A DNA stretch of 64,000 nucleotides from Enterocloster asparagiformis (GTDB lineage Bacteria; Bacillota; Clostridia; Lachnospirales; Lachnospiraceae). The notes below the pieces were generated by a model, which was not told the DNA's origin, did not search any database, and saw only the letters and a list, made by a program, of their open reading frames with translations. The first letter of the stretch is position 1; each line of letters begins with the position of its first letter. The translations under genes were made by a program, and so were the position numbers. Location of the stretch: the NCBI GenBank assembly GCA_018380885.1, contig JAGZSY010000003.1:124001-188000 (forward strand). Direction: 5' to 3'. This document shows, piece after piece, positions 1 through 10,369 of this stretch.

Positions 1-810
1 GATGTTGTCCTCGCCGCGCCCCCTGATCTCCTGGGCGATGCGGGAGGCCAACTCCATGTTGGTGGTCTCCTTGGTGACGTTCACGGCCAGAGGTATGTAC
101 TGAATCTGGGCCATGGGGATGAACGTCAGGTTCGTCACTTTTTTTGTCACCGGGTGTATTTCCCCGGTGTAAAAGCCGTGGGAGCCGGTCTCCGTCATAT
201 CCAGGGGCTCGGGCGAGCCGCAGTAGGCCATTTTCTTCTCCGCCAGCACCCGGGGCTTGTGGATATGCCCCAGGGCGATGTAGGAGAAGGGAGACAGCTC
301 CAGGCTGTTGAAATTGATGGGCAGGTGGGAGGCGTCGCCGCCGTGGGCCATCAGGATCTGGATGCGGCTGCTCAAGGGCACCTGGATGTCCTCCAGCCGT
401 GGCTCCTTGATCTCCGTGGAGTGGTAGCTGAAGCCGTACACCTCTGTGTTGATGTCCTCAAAGTACACGGAGGTCAGATTTTCATCCATAAGCCAGGTGA
501 CGTTGGGGCTCCAGGTAAAGCTTAAGAGCGCGGAGTTTCCACGGATTTTGTCGTGGTTGCCGGCGATCAGGATCACCTTTACACCCGGAATGGTAGAGAA
601 CAGGTAGTTGACCTCTTTTAAGTCCTTCATCAAAGGCTGGCGGTGGAACAGGTCTCCGGAAATGAACATGCAGTCCACATCCAGTTCTTTTGCTTTTTCT
701 ACGATTTTTCGGAAGGTGTCTTTTACAGCCTGGGCGCGCTCTTTTCCCCAGGGCTTATCTGCGTCCGGGCACATGCCCCAGTGGATATCCCCTGTATGGA
801 TGAATTTCAT
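1..810 (-). CDS. Metallophosphoesterase, SbcD/Mre11-like DNA repair exonuclease family (3' part cut by window edge)
   Basis: This is a calcineurin-type metallophosphoesterase whose C-terminus lies beyond the left edge; 270 codons are visible. The metal-binding motifs appear in order: GDIHWG near residue 7, SGDLF near 50, GNHDK near 84, MAHGG near 154 and GHIHKP near 181. This arrangement is that of the SbcD/Mre11/YhaO family of DNA end-processing nucleases, but no partner ATPase gene is visible. The start ATG follows an AGGAGG about 12 bases upstream. It lies 23 bases downstream of asnS on the same strand and probably shares its transcript. Exact substrate is unknown; a general metallophosphatase is the alternative. 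Confidence 0.85.
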   Translation of the reverse strand, partial: MKFIHTGDIHWGMCPDADKPWGKERAQAVKDTFRKIVEKAKELDVDCMFISGDLFHRQPLMKDLKEVNYLFSTIPGVKVILIAGNHDKIRGNSALLSFTWSPNVTWLMDENLTSVYFEDINTEVYGFSYHSTEIKEPRLEDIQVPLSSRIQILMAHGGDASHLPINFNSLELSPFSYIALGHIHKPRVLAEKKMAYCGSPEPLDMTETGSHGFYTGEIHPVTKKVTNLTFIPMAQIQYIPLAVNVTKETTNMELASRIAQEIRGRGEDNI

Positions 811-833
811 AACGAATCGTGTCCTCCTAGTTA

Positions 834-2225
<1,392 letters not shown>

Positions 2226-2287
2226 AGTTGAAATTCTCCTTTTCGTGCATAATGCATACTATATTAATCATAAACATATATAACGTG

Positions 2288-2316
2288 ATTATATGATATT
2301 TCCCATAATGTTTCAA
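2288..2316 (-). promoter_or_regulatory. asnS promoter
   Basis: Read on the minus strand there is a TTGAAA -35 box (2311-2316), a 17-base spacer and a perfect TATAAT -10 box (2288-2293). Transcription would start near 2281, giving a leader of roughly 55 bases before asnS. No terminator or antiterminator structure was seen in that leader. Confidence 0.75.
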
Positions 2317-2538
2317 GGTTAATCTGTTTTTGCGGCAATTCAGGGACTTCGGCGGGACAAGCTTTACAGGCGATTTTAGGCGAAAAGGGGGAGGGGAACA
2401 TCTAGTGGTAAATATTGGAAGTAAACACAAGATATGGCGAGTCTTTATAAAATATGGCAGAAGCGGTAATAAATGTCGGAAAAATGACTAAAAACAGAGA
2501 AAAAATTTTAAATATTTGTGTACTATTTATGAAGTTTG

Positions 2539-2547
2539 TGTTATAAT
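2539..2547 (+). promoter_or_regulatory. glgC extended -10 promoter
   Basis: TGTTATAAT is a perfect extended -10 element (TGnTATAAT). The -35 region 17 bases upstream (TGTACT) is poor, as is common for extended -10 promoters. The predicted start near 2554 leaves a leader of about 30 bases before the GTG start of glgC, which argues against translation starting further upstream at 2516. Confidence 0.65.
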
Positions 2548-2584
2548 TGAAATTACAAAAATTTTAACAGCAAGAGGTGATAAC

Positions 2585-3859
2585 GTGATTAAGAAAGAAA
2601 TGATTGCCATGCTTTTAGCTGGCGGACAGGGGAGCCGTCTTGGCGTGCTGACACAGAAGGTCGCTAAGCCGGCGGTATCTTTTGGGGGGAAATACCGCAT
2701 TATTGATTTCCCGCTCAGTAACTGCATCAATTCCGGCGTGGACACGGTTGGCGTATTGACGCAGTATCAGCCATTACGTTTGAACACCCATATCGGGATT
2801 GGCATCCCGTGGGACTTGGACCGCAATGTGGGCGGCGTAACAATCCTGCCCCCATACGAGCGCAGTAAGGGGAGCGACTGGTACACTGGCACCGCGAACG
2901 CGATTTATCAGAATCTGGAGTATATGGAAAATTATAATCCTGATTACGTTCTGATTTTGTCCGGTGACCATATTTACAAGATGGATTATGAGGTCATGTT
3001 GGACTACCATAAGGCCAACAACGCTGATATCACCATTGCTGCTATGCCTGTTCCGATCGAGGAGGCCAGCCGTTTCGGCGTGCTGATCACGGACGAGGCC
3101 AACCGTATTACGGAGTTTGAGGAGAAGCCGCCGGTTCCCAGAAGCAACCTGGCTTCCATGGGTATCTACATCTTCAGCTGGAAGGTATTAAAAGAGGCTC
3201 TGATCAAGATGAAGGACGAGCCCGGCTGCGATTTCGGTAAACATATCATCCCGTACTGCCACGCCAGAGGGGACCGTATTTTCGCTTACGAGTACAACGG
3301 CTACTGGAAGGATGTAGGGACCCTGGGCTCCTACTGGGAAGCCAACATGGAGCTCATCGACATTATTCCCGAGTTCAACCTGTACGAGGAATACTGGCGC
3401 ATTTACACCAAGAGCGACGTCATTCCGCCGCAGTACGTGGACAGCGATGCGAAGATTGAGCGCAGCATCATCGGAGAAGGCACGGAGATTCACGGCGACG
3501 TGGCCAATTCCGTCATCGGCGCGGGCGTCACGATCTGCAAGGGCGCTGTGGTGCGCGACTCCATCGTCATGCAGGGGACGGTCATCGGCGCAGGCTCCGA
3601 GATCAACAAAGCCATCATCGCGGAGAACGTACATATCGGTTCCGGCGTGAAGGTGGGCGTTGGCGAGTACGCTCCCAGCACATATGATCAGAAGGTATAT
3701 CAGTTCGACCTGGTGACCATCGGCGAGAATTCCGTAATTCCGGACGGCGTGCAGGTCGGCAAGAATACAGCGATAGCAGGCGAGACAACCGTGGGCGATT
3801 ATCCTGACGGATTACTGGCAAGCGGAAATTACATTATAAAGGCAGGTGGCGCAAGATGA
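2585..3859 (+). CDS. glgC: Glucose-1-phosphate adenylyltransferase, catalytic subunit
   Basis: Makes ADP-glucose from glucose-1-phosphate and ATP, the committed step of bacterial glycogen synthesis. The nucleotide-binding signature AGGQGSRL is followed by [15 protein letters not shown] and an N-terminal nucleotidyltransferase domain (about 1-260). The last ~130 residues are a left-handed beta-helix of hexapeptide repeats ([25 protein letters not shown]). Length is 424 residues from the GTG start, normal for the family. I chose the GTG because AGAGGTGA lies just upstream; an ATG in frame at 2516 sits upstream of the promoter and is unlikely. Its stop codon overlaps the glgD start (ATGA), so the two are translationally coupled. 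Confidence 0.95.
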   Translation: MIKKEMIAMLLAGGQGSRLGVLTQKVAKPAVSFGGKYRIIDFPLSNCINSGVDTVGVLTQYQPLRLNTHIGIGIPWDLDRNVGGVTILPPYERSKGSDWYTGTANAIYQNLEYMENYNPDYVLILSGDHIYKMDYEVMLDYHKANNADITIAAMPVPIEEASRFGVLITDEANRITEFEEKPPVPRSNLASMGIYIFSWKVLKEALIKMKDEPGCDFGKHIIPYCHARGDRIFAYEYNGYWKDVGTLGSYWEANMELIDIIPEFNLYEEYWRIYTKSDVIPPQYVDSDAKIERSIIGEGTEIHGDVANSVIGAGVTICKGAVVRDSIVMQGTVIGAGSEINKAIIAENVHIGSGVKVGVGEYAPSTYDQKVYQFDLVTIGENSVIPDGVQVGKNTAIAGETTVGDYPDGLLASGNYIIKAGGAR

Positions 3860-4977
3860 GAGCAATCGGTATCGTTTTAGCAGGTGGTAACAGCAAGAGG
3901 ATGAGGGAACTCTCAAACAAGAGAGCAGTCGCTGCCATGCCGGTTGCAGGAAGCTACCGCAGCATCGACTTCGCCCTGAGCAACATGACGAACAGCCATA
4001 TTCAGAACGTAGCCGTGTTCACACAGTACAATTCCAGATCCCTGAATCTGCATTTGAGTTCCTCCAAATGGTGGGATTTCGGACGTAAACAGGGCGGACT
4101 CTACGTGTTCACCCCGTCCATCACGCCGGAGAACGGAGACTGGTACCGTGGAACCGCGGACGCATTATACCAGAACCTTACTTTCTTAAAGAACAGCCAT
4201 GAGCCCTATGTGGTGATCGCGGCGGGCGACGGCGTTTATAAACTGGATTACAACAAGGTGCTCGAGTATCACATTGAGAAGAAAGCGGACATCACCGTGG
4301 TCTGCAAGGACATGGAGAGCGGCACGGACGTAACGCGTTTCGGCTGTGTGAAGCTCAACGACGACGGACGCATCACCGACTTCGAGGAGAAGCCCATGGC
4401 CTCCGACGCCACCACCATCTCCTGCGGCATCTATGTGATCCGCAGACGCCAGCTCATCGAGCTTTTGGAGCGCTGCGCCGCAGAGGACCGCTACGATCTG
4501 GTCAATGACATTTTGGTGCGCTACAAGAACTTAAAGCGCATTTACGCTTACAAGCTGGACGGTTACTGGAGCAACATCGCTTCTGTGGACTCCTATTACA
4601 AGACCAATATGGATTTCCTGAAGCCTGAGGTCCGGGAATATTTCTTCAAGCAGTATCCGGACATTTACACCAAGATCGACGACCTGCCCCCCGCGAAGTA
4701 CAATCCGGGCGCAGTTGTCCGCAACAGCCTGATTTCCAGCGGCTGTATCTTAAACGGAACAGTGGAGAACTCCATTCTGTTCAAGAAAGCGTATGTGGGC
4801 AACAACTGTATTATCAAGAATTCCATCATACTGAACGACGTTTATATCGGTGATAATACGGTGATTGAGAACTGTATCGTGGAGAGCCGCGATACGATCC
4901 GGGCGAATACAACGCATATCGGAACACCGGAAAATATCAAAATCGTTGTGGAGAAGAACGAGAGATATACGTTATAA
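3856..4977 (+). CDS. glgD: Glucose-1-phosphate adenylyltransferase regulatory subunit GlgD
   Basis: Paralogue of GlgC that forms the mixed GlgC/GlgD enzyme in Firmicutes. It is 373 residues, with a nucleotidyltransferase domain and a beta-helix tail ([24 protein letters not shown]). The signature loop is altered to [29 protein letters not shown]; loss of the canonical GxGxRL/KPAV pattern is typical of the GlgD branch, which has little catalytic activity alone and activates GlgC in studied Firmicutes. The four-base overlap with glgC implies paired synthesis. No branching enzyme or glycogen synthase is visible in this window, so the rest of the pathway lies elsewhere. Confidence 0.93.
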   Translation: MRAIGIVLAGGNSKRMRELSNKRAVAAMPVAGSYRSIDFALSNMTNSHIQNVAVFTQYNSRSLNLHLSSSKWWDFGRKQGGLYVFTPSITPENGDWYRGTADALYQNLTFLKNSHEPYVVIAAGDGVYKLDYNKVLEYHIEKKADITVVCKDMESGTDVTRFGCVKLNDDGRITDFEEKPMASDATTISCGIYVIRRRQLIELLERCAAEDRYDLVNDILVRYKNLKRIYAYKLDGYWSNIASVDSYYKTNMDFLKPEVREYFFKQYPDIYTKIDDLPPAKYNPGAVVRNSLISSGCILNGTVENSILFKKAYVGNNCIIKNSIILNDVYIGDNTVIENCIVESRDTIRANTTHIGTPENIKIVVEKNERYTL

Positions 4978-5062
4978 GGCCGAACTGGTCCGCGCAGGCT
5001 TGCCCCGGCCGGACTGGCTGGGGAGGCGGCGACAAAGGAAAAGACGGAAGGGGTATAAGAAC

Positions 5063-5350
5063 ATGCAGGTTACAGACGTAAGAGTGAGGCGCGTTGAAAA
5101 GGATGGGAAAATGAAGGCCATTGTTTCCATCACACTTGACAACGAGTTCGTCATTCACGACATCAAGGTAATTGAGGGGGAAAAGGGTTTATTTATTGCT
5201 ATGCCCAGCCGCAAGGCTGCGGACGGCGAGTACCGGGATATCGCACATCCCATCAACTCCAACACCAGGGACATGATTCAGAGCATCATCCTGAACAAGT
5301 ACGAAACCACATTGCTGGAGAATGAGATGGCGGCGGAAGCGCTGGCGTGA
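5063..5350 (+). CDS. spoVG: Septation regulator SpoVG
   Basis: Small RNA/DNA-binding regulator of 95 residues. The sequence begins [26 protein letters not shown] and contains the family hallmark [21 protein letters not shown] and [15 protein letters not shown]. In Bacilli SpoVG affects cell division at sporulation and many other targets. The start ATG follows GGAAGGGG; a longer reading into glgD has no ribosome site. No terminator separates it from glgD, so it may be co-transcribed with the glycogen genes as well as having its own promoter. A strong terminator follows. Confidence 0.96.
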   Translation: MQVTDVRVRRVEKDGKMKAIVSITLDNEFVIHDIKVIEGEKGLFIAMPSRKAADGEYRDIAHPINSNTRDMIQSIILNKYETTLLENEMAAEALA

Positions 5351-5380
5351 CGGCATAGAGATACATAGCTGCAGACAGCA

Positions 5381-5426
5381 GAGAGCATCGCATACGGTCG
5401 AAGGGCCGGAAGCGATGCTCTCTTTT
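5381..5426 (+). terminator. Intrinsic terminator after spoVG
   Basis: A perfect 11-bp stem (GAGAGCATCGC pairing with GCGATGCTCTC) with a 20-base loop is followed by a run of T at 5423-5426. It ends the glgC-glgD-spoVG transcript. Confidence 0.85.
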
Positions 5427-5459
5427 CACGCGGGGCTGCGTAAAAAAGTTATAAACAAA

Positions 5460-5488
5460 TTGCATTCAAGCGCGTAATCAAGTAAAAT
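5460..5488 (+). promoter_or_regulatory. Promoter of the HD/HD-GYP gene
   Basis: TTGCAT (5460-5465), a 17-base spacer and TAAAAT (5483-5488). The predicted start near 5495 lies only a few bases before the first possible ATG (5502), which supports the GTG start at 5541 for the gene. Confidence 0.6.
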
Positions 5489-5540
5489 ATAACCTGAATG
5501 TATGATTTGCCGGCAGAATAAGGCGGCAGTGGAGGTGAAG

Positions 5541-6869
5541 GTGATCGAACGGGCGTACATAGATTCGAAAAATATATTGGGTATTTTGAGGCGGGCCTGC
5601 AACTACGTGGACCCGCGGCTGATGGATCACGGGTTCCGGGTGGCCGGGATTGTGTGGAAAATACTGGAAGAAAAGGGCGGTTACAGGCCACAGGAGGTCC
5701 GCGATATCTGCTTTCTGGCGCTGCTCCACGATGTGGGGGCGTACAAAACAGATGAGATATCGCGGATTGTCCAATTTGAGACGGAGCACGCGGAGGATCA
5801 CGCGATCTACGGCTATCTGTTTATCCGCTATTTTTCCCCGTTTACGGAGATGGCGCCCTGCATTCTGCACCACCACACGCCGTGGCGGACGCTGGAGCAT
5901 GTGGCTGAGATGAGCGCCGCCCAGAAGGAGATCGCGCAGATCATCTTCCTGGCGGACAGGATCGACATCGGGATGGCCTATGAGAGATGCGGCTGGGCCG
6001 GCTGCATGGAGCGGGTCCGGCAGATGAGGGGGTATGTTTTTAAGCCGGAGCTGGCGGACCTGGTGCTGAATCCGGGATTTTCAGTGACAAAGGAGGAGCT
6101 TCAGTGGGAGTATGAGGGCAATTGGACCCAACTGATGAGACAGCCCTACACCGCGGACGAGATCAACGATTTCACGATGATGCTGGTGTACACCATTGAT
6201 TTTCGCAGCCGCCACACGGTGACCCACACGATCACGACTACCAGCGTCAGCTGGGAGCTGGCGAAGCTGCTGGGACTGGATGAGACGTACCGGCTCCAGA
6301 TCGCCTGCGGAGCGATTCTGCACGATGCGGGGAAAATTGGTGTGCCGGTGGAGATTCTGGAGTTCCCGGGCAGGCTGAGCCCCCAGGCTATGACCGTTAT
6401 GCGCACCCACGTGGATATGACGGAGGCTATATTTGGCGGCGAGGTGGACGAGACCGTGACCAGGATCGCCCTGCGCCATCACGAGAAGCTGGACGGCTCC
6501 GGCTATCCCAGGGGGCTTGCGGCCGGGGACCTGACCGTGGGGGAGCGCCTGGTGGCGGTGGCCGACATCGTCAGCGCCCTGACCGGAACCAGGAGCTACA
6601 AGGAGGCCTACTCCAAGGAACGGGTGGTGCGCATACTGGAGGATATGAAGCAGAAGGGGCTGATCGACGGGGAGATCGTGGACGTGTTTGTGGAAAACTA
6701 CGACCTGATCATGAGCCGTACCCAGAAGCAGTGCCTGCCGCTGATCGAAAAGTACCAGGCAATTCAGGAGGAGTTCCGGCAAATGTCCGGGGAAAAGGCC
6801 AGGGAGTGGCTGAAGCCGGCGCGCAGCGGCCCCAGGGCGGCCGTGGCGGCGGCGCACTGCGTTCCATGA
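5541..6869 (+). CDS. Tandem HD / HD-GYP domain phosphohydrolase
   Basis: Two HD-superfamily domains in one soluble protein of 442 residues. The N-terminal HD domain carries LLHDVG (H63-D64) and an HHHTPW segment. The C-terminal domain is a complete HD-GYP: ILHDAGKIGVP (H261-D262) and RHHEKLDGSGYPRGL near 313-325, the two signatures of cyclic-di-GMP phosphodiesterases. No membrane or receiver domain is present. I prefer the GTG start because GGAGG sits five bases upstream and the promoter leaves no room for the ATG at 5502. Probable role: hydrolysis of c-di-GMP or a related cyclic dinucleotide. Substrate is inferred from motifs only. Confidence 0.85.
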   Translation: MIERAYIDSKNILGILRRACNYVDPRLMDHGFRVAGIVWKILEEKGGYRPQEVRDICFLALLHDVGAYKTDEISRIVQFETEHAEDHAIYGYLFIRYFSPFTEMAPCILHHHTPWRTLEHVAEMSAAQKEIAQIIFLADRIDIGMAYERCGWAGCMERVRQMRGYVFKPELADLVLNPGFSVTKEELQWEYEGNWTQLMRQPYTADEINDFTMMLVYTIDFRSRHTVTHTITTTSVSWELAKLLGLDETYRLQIACGAILHDAGKIGVPVEILEFPGRLSPQAMTVMRTHVDMTEAIFGGEVDETVTRIALRHHEKLDGSGYPRGLAAGDLTVGERLVAVADIVSALTGTRSYKEAYSKERVVRILEDMKQKGLIDGEIVDVFVENYDLIMSRTQKQCLPLIEKYQAIQEEFRQMSGEKAREWLKPARSGPRAAVAAAHCVP

Positions 6870-6878
6870 ATATAAAAC

Positions 6879-6936
6879 GGGCGCTGCTATTTGGCAGCGC
6901 CCTATGCGGTGGGGGCCGGCGTACAGCCGGCCTTTT
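6879..6936 (+). terminator. Double-hairpin terminator after the HD-GYP gene
   Basis: There are two consecutive stems: GGGCGCTGC/GCAGCGCCC (6879-6902), then GGCCGGC/GCCGGCC (6914-6932) followed by TTTT. The second is a standard intrinsic terminator. The convergent FAD dehydrogenase gene ends 30 bases further on. Confidence 0.8.
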
Positions 6937-6966
6937 CGTATGTGAAAGACAGAGATAAGGGTTTTA

Positions 6967-8376
6967 CTAATTTCCCATTTTTGCCAGTATGCTTCTGGCC
7001 ACGCTGATTCCGTTGGCGGAAGCCTGCTGGAGACCGCGGGTCACGGAAGCGCCGTCGCCGATGGCGCGCAGGCCGTGGATGCTGGTCTCAAAGTCGGAGT
7101 CAACCACAACCTTGTTGGAGTAGAACTTGACCTCCACGCCGTAGAGCAGGGTCTCGTCGCCGGCGATGCCGGGGGTAACCTTGTCCAGAGCCAGAAGCAT
7201 CTCCTTGATATCCGTCATGATGCGGTGAGGGAATACCAGGGAGAGATCGCCGGGCACCGCGTCCTTTAAGGTGGGGATCAGGTTGTTGCGGCATAAGCGC
7301 TCCTCGGTGGTGCGGCGCCCTCTCTGGAAATCGCCGAAGGTCTGTACCATGATCCTGCCGCCGCAGAGCATGTTGGAGAGCTGGGCGATGTGCTTGCCGT
7401 ACTCAATGGGCTCGTTGAAGGGCTTGGTGAAGTTCTTGCTCACCAGCAGGGCGAAGTTGGTGTTGTTGGTCTTGTATTCCTTGGACTTGTAGGCGTGGCC
7501 GTTGACCACGGCCAGGCCGTTCTCGTAGTATTCAGTGGCCACCTCGCCGGAGGGGTTGGTGCAGAAGGTCCTGACCTTGTCGTCAAAGGTGGGGGTGTAG
7601 TAGACCAGCTTGGCCTCGTACAGGTTCTCGTTGAGGAATTTCATGACCTCGTCGCGGACCTCCACGCGCACGCCGATGTCCACGGTGCCCACGCGGGTCT
7701 CGACGCCGTGGTCGTTGCAGATGTGGGAGAACCAGTCGGAGCCCTCGCGGCCGATGGCGGAGACGATCTCCGGCGCGTAGTAGGTCTCATCCTTGTTGGT
7801 GATAACGCCCTTTACCTGGTCGCCCTCGATGATGATGTCCTTCACCATGGTGTTGAACTCCATCCGGATGCCCTGAGCCAGGAGATGCTCCTGCAGGCGG
7901 GTGTATATTTTGTAGCCCTCCTCCGTACCGAGATGGCGGATGGGGCATTCGATCAGCTTTAAGTTGGCGGTGATGGCTTTGCGGCGAATCTCCTCGATTT
8001 CGTTCTGCTTGTCCACGCCGTATACGTTGGTGTCCGCGCCGAACTTCAGGTAGATGTTGTCGGACTCTTTTAAGAGCTCCACAGTCTTGTCGTATCCCAG
8101 AATCTCCGGAAGGTTTCCGCCCACGTCCGGGGACAGGGAGAGCTTGCCGTCGGAGAACGCTCCGGCTCCGGCAAATCCGGTGGTGATGGAACAGGGCTTG
8201 CAGCCTACGCAGACTTTTGTGGTGCGCTTGGGGCACACGCGCTTCTCGATGGGACGCCCTTTCTCGATCATCAGGATTTTCATATCCGGTTTCTGGCGGA
8301 TCAGTTCGTACGCGCAGAAGATTCCGGAGGGACCTGCGCCAATGATGATTACGTCAAAATTTGCAGATGAATTCAT
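6967..8376 (-). CDS. FAD-dependent dehydrogenase (NAD(P)/FAD-dependent oxidoreductase, COG2509-like)
   Basis: Flavoprotein of 469 residues with an N-terminal dinucleotide-binding fold, FDVIIIGAGPSGIFCAYEL (GAGPSG at 13-18), and a C-terminal FAD-binding closure LRAIGDGASVTRGLQQASANGISVARSIL. A cysteine-rich segment CPKRTTKVCVGCKPCSITTGFAGAGAFSDGK follows the Rossmann motif, as in the uncharacterised FAD-dependent dehydrogenases that are widespread in Clostridia. No transmembrane segment is seen. It has its own promoter and stands alone between convergent and divergent neighbours. The electron donor and substrate cannot be told from sequence. Confidence 0.85.
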   Translation of the reverse strand: MNSSANFDVIIIGAGPSGIFCAYELIRQKPDMKILMIEKGRPIEKRVCPKRTTKVCVGCKPCSITTGFAGAGAFSDGKLSLSPDVGGNLPEILGYDKTVELLKESDNIYLKFGADTNVYGVDKQNEIEEIRRKAITANLKLIECPIRHLGTEEGYKIYTRLQEHLLAQGIRMEFNTMVKDIIIEGDQVKGVITNKDETYYAPEIVSAIGREGSDWFSHICNDHGVETRVGTVDIGVRVEVRDEVMKFLNENLYEAKLVYYTPTFDDKVRTFCTNPSGEVATEYYENGLAVVNGHAYKSKEYKTNNTNFALLVSKNFTKPFNEPIEYGKHIAQLSNMLCGGRIMVQTFGDFQRGRRTTEERLCRNNLIPTLKDAVPGDLSLVFPHRIMTDIKEMLLALDKVTPGIAGDETLLYGVEVKFYSNKVVVDSDFETSIHGLRAIGDGASVTRGLQQASANGISVARSILAKMGN

Positions 8377-8767
8377 AATAAAACTCCTTTCAGGTTCAGG
8401 GTTCTGCCTGGCTTATCTGTCGATCAACATAAAAAAACCAGTATACAAAATAGAAGCTTGTAGTCAACTATTCCGGTAGCTGGTAGAAACGTTCATCCGA
8501 TTATGAACTTATACAGGCGTCACAACATTACTAAGTTTAGCATAGTTTGTCCGGTTTCGCAAGAGCGTGGAAGGGCAGAAACGCCCGACTTTTCAGGGGT
8601 TTTCGCGGGAATAAACGGGTCTTTAGAAAAACTTGCGGAAATAGTTCATATTTTGTCCTATATGTTAAGCTTTTTTCAAAGATTTCCGCGGTATGATTGT
8701 GGTAAACTATTCATATGATAAATGAGGACAAGCCGGTTTAAGGGCTTTTTGAAAGGAGGGCGGCTTT
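8377..8767. other. Intergenic region between the FAD dehydrogenase and glycosyltransferase genes
   Basis: Apart from the minus-strand promoter, this gap of about 390 bases shows one small palindrome (GTTCAT/ATGAAC around 8491-8508) and an AT-rich stretch just before the next gene. I found no clear sigma-A promoter for the downstream gene and no credible gene; a 71-codon plus-strand ORF at 8503-8718 has no ribosome site or family features. Confidence 0.45.
8440..8467 (-). promoter_or_regulatory. Promoter of the FAD dehydrogenase gene
   Basis: On the minus strand: TTGACT (8462-8467), a 16-base spacer and TATACT (8440-8445). The leader is about 55 bases and ends in an AAAGGAG ribosome site before the ATG at 8376. 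Confidence 0.65.
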
Positions 8768-9475
8768 ATGAAGATGTTGAAAATGGTTCGCAGACTGGCG
8801 CTGGTGATGCTTTTAGTATGCGCTGGTTTCTGCCTGGTGGTCGGCGTGAAGGGCTACCGGATGTATAAGGGCGCCCTTGCGGAGATGAGCCTGGCTGAGA
8901 AGGTGGAGTCCATCCGCGCCAGGGAGGATTACACCAGGTTTGAGGACCTCCCTCCCATCTATGTGGAGGCCGTGCTCTCGGTTGAGGATCACAGGTTTTA
9001 CAGCCACCCCGGGGTCGACGTCATCGCCGTGGGCCGGGCGGCGTTCAACGATCTGAGGGCAATGTCCTTTGTGGAGGGCGGCAGCACCGTCACCCAGCAG
9101 TTGGCAAAGAACCTGTATTTTTCCCAGGAAAAGGAAATGACCCGCAAGGCGGCGGAGATGTTCATGGCCTTTGCCCTGGAGCGGAATTATAGCAAGGAGG
9201 AGATTCTGGAGCTCTATGTGAACTCCATTTATTTCGGCAACGGCTATTACAGCGTGGCGGAGGCCAGCGAGGGCTATTTCGGCAAGAAGCCGGCCCAGAT
9301 GACCGAGTACGAGAGCACGCTGCTGGCCGGTATCCCCAACGCGCCGTCGGTCTACGCGCTGACCGCCAATCCGGACTTGGCGGCCCAGCGTCAGCGCCAG
9401 GTGGTGGACCGGATGGTGGTATGCGGATATTACACGGAGGTGCAGGCCCAGGAGACCCTGGCCGCAGGGATGTAG
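8768..9475 (+). CDS. Monofunctional biosynthetic peptidoglycan transglycosylase (GT51)
   Basis: Polymerises lipid II into glycan strands at the outer face of the membrane. An N-terminal membrane anchor (residues 8-28) precedes a complete GT51 domain: catalytic Glu73 in SVEDHRFYSH, GGSTVTQQLAKN (104-115), RKAAEMFMA (126-134) with the second conserved Glu130, and NSIYFGNGYYS (152-162). At 235 residues it stops after the GT51 domain and has no transpeptidase domain, so it is an MtgA/Mgt-like enzyme rather than a class A PBP. A strong AGGAGG precedes the ATG. It must work with separate transpeptidases. Confidence 0.9.
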   Translation: MKMLKMVRRLALVMLLVCAGFCLVVGVKGYRMYKGALAEMSLAEKVESIRAREDYTRFEDLPPIYVEAVLSVEDHRFYSHPGVDVIAVGRAAFNDLRAMSFVEGGSTVTQQLAKNLYFSQEKEMTRKAAEMFMAFALERNYSKEEILELYVNSIYFGNGYYSVAEASEGYFGKKPAQMTEYESTLLAGIPNAPSVYALTANPDLAAQRQRQVVDRMVVCGYYTEVQAQETLAAGM

Positions 9476-9534
9476 CCGGCAGACGGATGAGGCGACAAAT
9501 TTAGAAGCCTCCATTTAATTTGGGCGGGTTCGCC

Positions 9535-9563
9535 TTTACAACTGAATCATTCTCTGCTACAAT
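9535..9563 (+). promoter_or_regulatory. Promoter of the pth-mfd operon
   Basis: TTTACA (9535-9540), exactly 17 bases, then TACAAT (9558-9563). The start is expected near 9570, one or two bases before a long hairpin. Confidence 0.7.
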
Positions 9564-9571
9564 AATTGGAC

Positions 9572-9607
9572 AGCGTTAGCCACCCCTATGCGGGCGTGGC
9601 TAACGCT
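9572..9607 (+). other. 5'-terminal mRNA hairpin of the pth-mfd transcript
   Basis: A perfect 12-bp stem (AGCGTTAGCCAC with GTGGCTAACGCT) encloses a 12-base loop. No T-run follows, so it is unlikely to be a terminator. Because the predicted transcription start is at or just before the left arm, the hairpin would sit at the very 5' end of the mRNA, a position known to protect transcripts from 5'-end-dependent decay. That role is inferred. Confidence 0.6.
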
Positions 9608-9672
9608 TAAATGCGTGTGATGATCCGGCTGCTGTGAAACCGGGCGGAGACTGGCAATAGAAGGAACGGAAT

Positions 9673-10311
9673 ATGAGCGGATTTTGGGAAAGAATAAAAG
9701 GTGTGTTTCACGGGAAAGAAGAGGACGAGAGGGCTATGTATATAATCGCAGGACTGGGAAATCCCACCAGGGAGTATGAGAAAACCAGGCACAATGTGGG
9801 CTTTGAGGTGATCGACGAGCTGGCGGAACGGCTGAACACGTCGGTGGAGGAGAAGAAATTCAAGGGTTACTACGGCAAGGCGGTGATCGGCGGGGAGAAG
9901 GCCATTCTCCTGAAGCCTCAGACGTTTATGAATCTGAGCGGCGAGAGCGTGCGCGCTGCGGCTGATTTCTATAAAGTCGATCCGGATCATATTATAGTGA
10001 TATACGATGACGTCAGCCTGGATGTTGGCCAGCTGCGCATCCGCACCAAGGGAAGCGCGGGAGGGCACAACGGAATCAAGAACATCATCGCCCATCTGGG
10101 CACGCAGGAGTTTCCCCGCGTCAAGGTGGGGGTGGGCAACAAGCCGCCCAGGATCGATCTGGCAGACTATGTGCTGGGCCGGTTTTCCAAGGAGGACCGC
10201 GGCGTGATGGAGGACGCCTTCAAGGAGGCGGCGGAGGCTGTGGAGGTGATGATCCGGGAGGGCGCCGGGACGGCGATGAACCGGTTTAACGGGCACAAGG
10301 ATAAGGAGTAA
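9673..10311 (+). CDS. pth: Peptidyl-tRNA hydrolase
   Basis: Releases tRNA from peptidyl-tRNA dropped by stalled ribosomes. The conserved core begins MYIIAGLGNPTREYEKTRHNVGF, with the catalytic His (H40 here, H19 from the core start), followed by FMNLSG, DDVSLDVG and GSAGGHNGIKNI. From the first ATG the protein has 212 residues, with a 21-residue N-terminal extension (MSGFWERIKGVFHGKEEDERA) absent from most family members. GAAGGA precedes this ATG, but GAGAGG also precedes the internal ATG at 9736, so the shorter 191-residue form may be the real or an additional product. It is co-transcribed with mfd 58 bases downstream. Confidence 0.95.
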   Translation: MSGFWERIKGVFHGKEEDERAMYIIAGLGNPTREYEKTRHNVGFEVIDELAERLNTSVEEKKFKGYYGKAVIGGEKAILLKPQTFMNLSGESVRAAADFYKVDPDHIIVIYDDVSLDVGQLRIRTKGSAGGHNGIKNIIAHLGTQEFPRVKVGVGNKPPRIDLADYVLGRFSKEDRGVMEDAFKEAAEAVEVMIREGAGTAMNRFNGHKDKE

Positions 10312-10369
10312 GGGCAGATTCGAGGGGAGCTCACTGCCCGGCGTATTTGACAGAAAGGTGAGGCAAGCC

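Larger units (their letters stand above)
2226..2584. other. Intergenic region between divergent asnS and glgC
   Basis: This AT-rich gap of about 360 bases holds the asnS promoter on one strand and the glgC promoter on the other. I saw no convincing small gene, T-box motif, riboswitch or terminator. A short ORF can be read across it on the minus strand, but it has neither a ribosome site nor recognisable content. Confidence 0.6.

Noticed and set aside
2226..2530. Possible T-box leader upstream of asnS
   Set aside because: The conserved T-box sequence and a terminator/antiterminator pair are absent, and the consensus promoter at 2288-2316 leaves only about 55 bases of leader.
8503..8718. 71-codon plus-strand ORF upstream of the glycosyltransferase gene
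   Set aside because: There is no ribosome site, no family resemblance and the composition is that of intergenic DNA.
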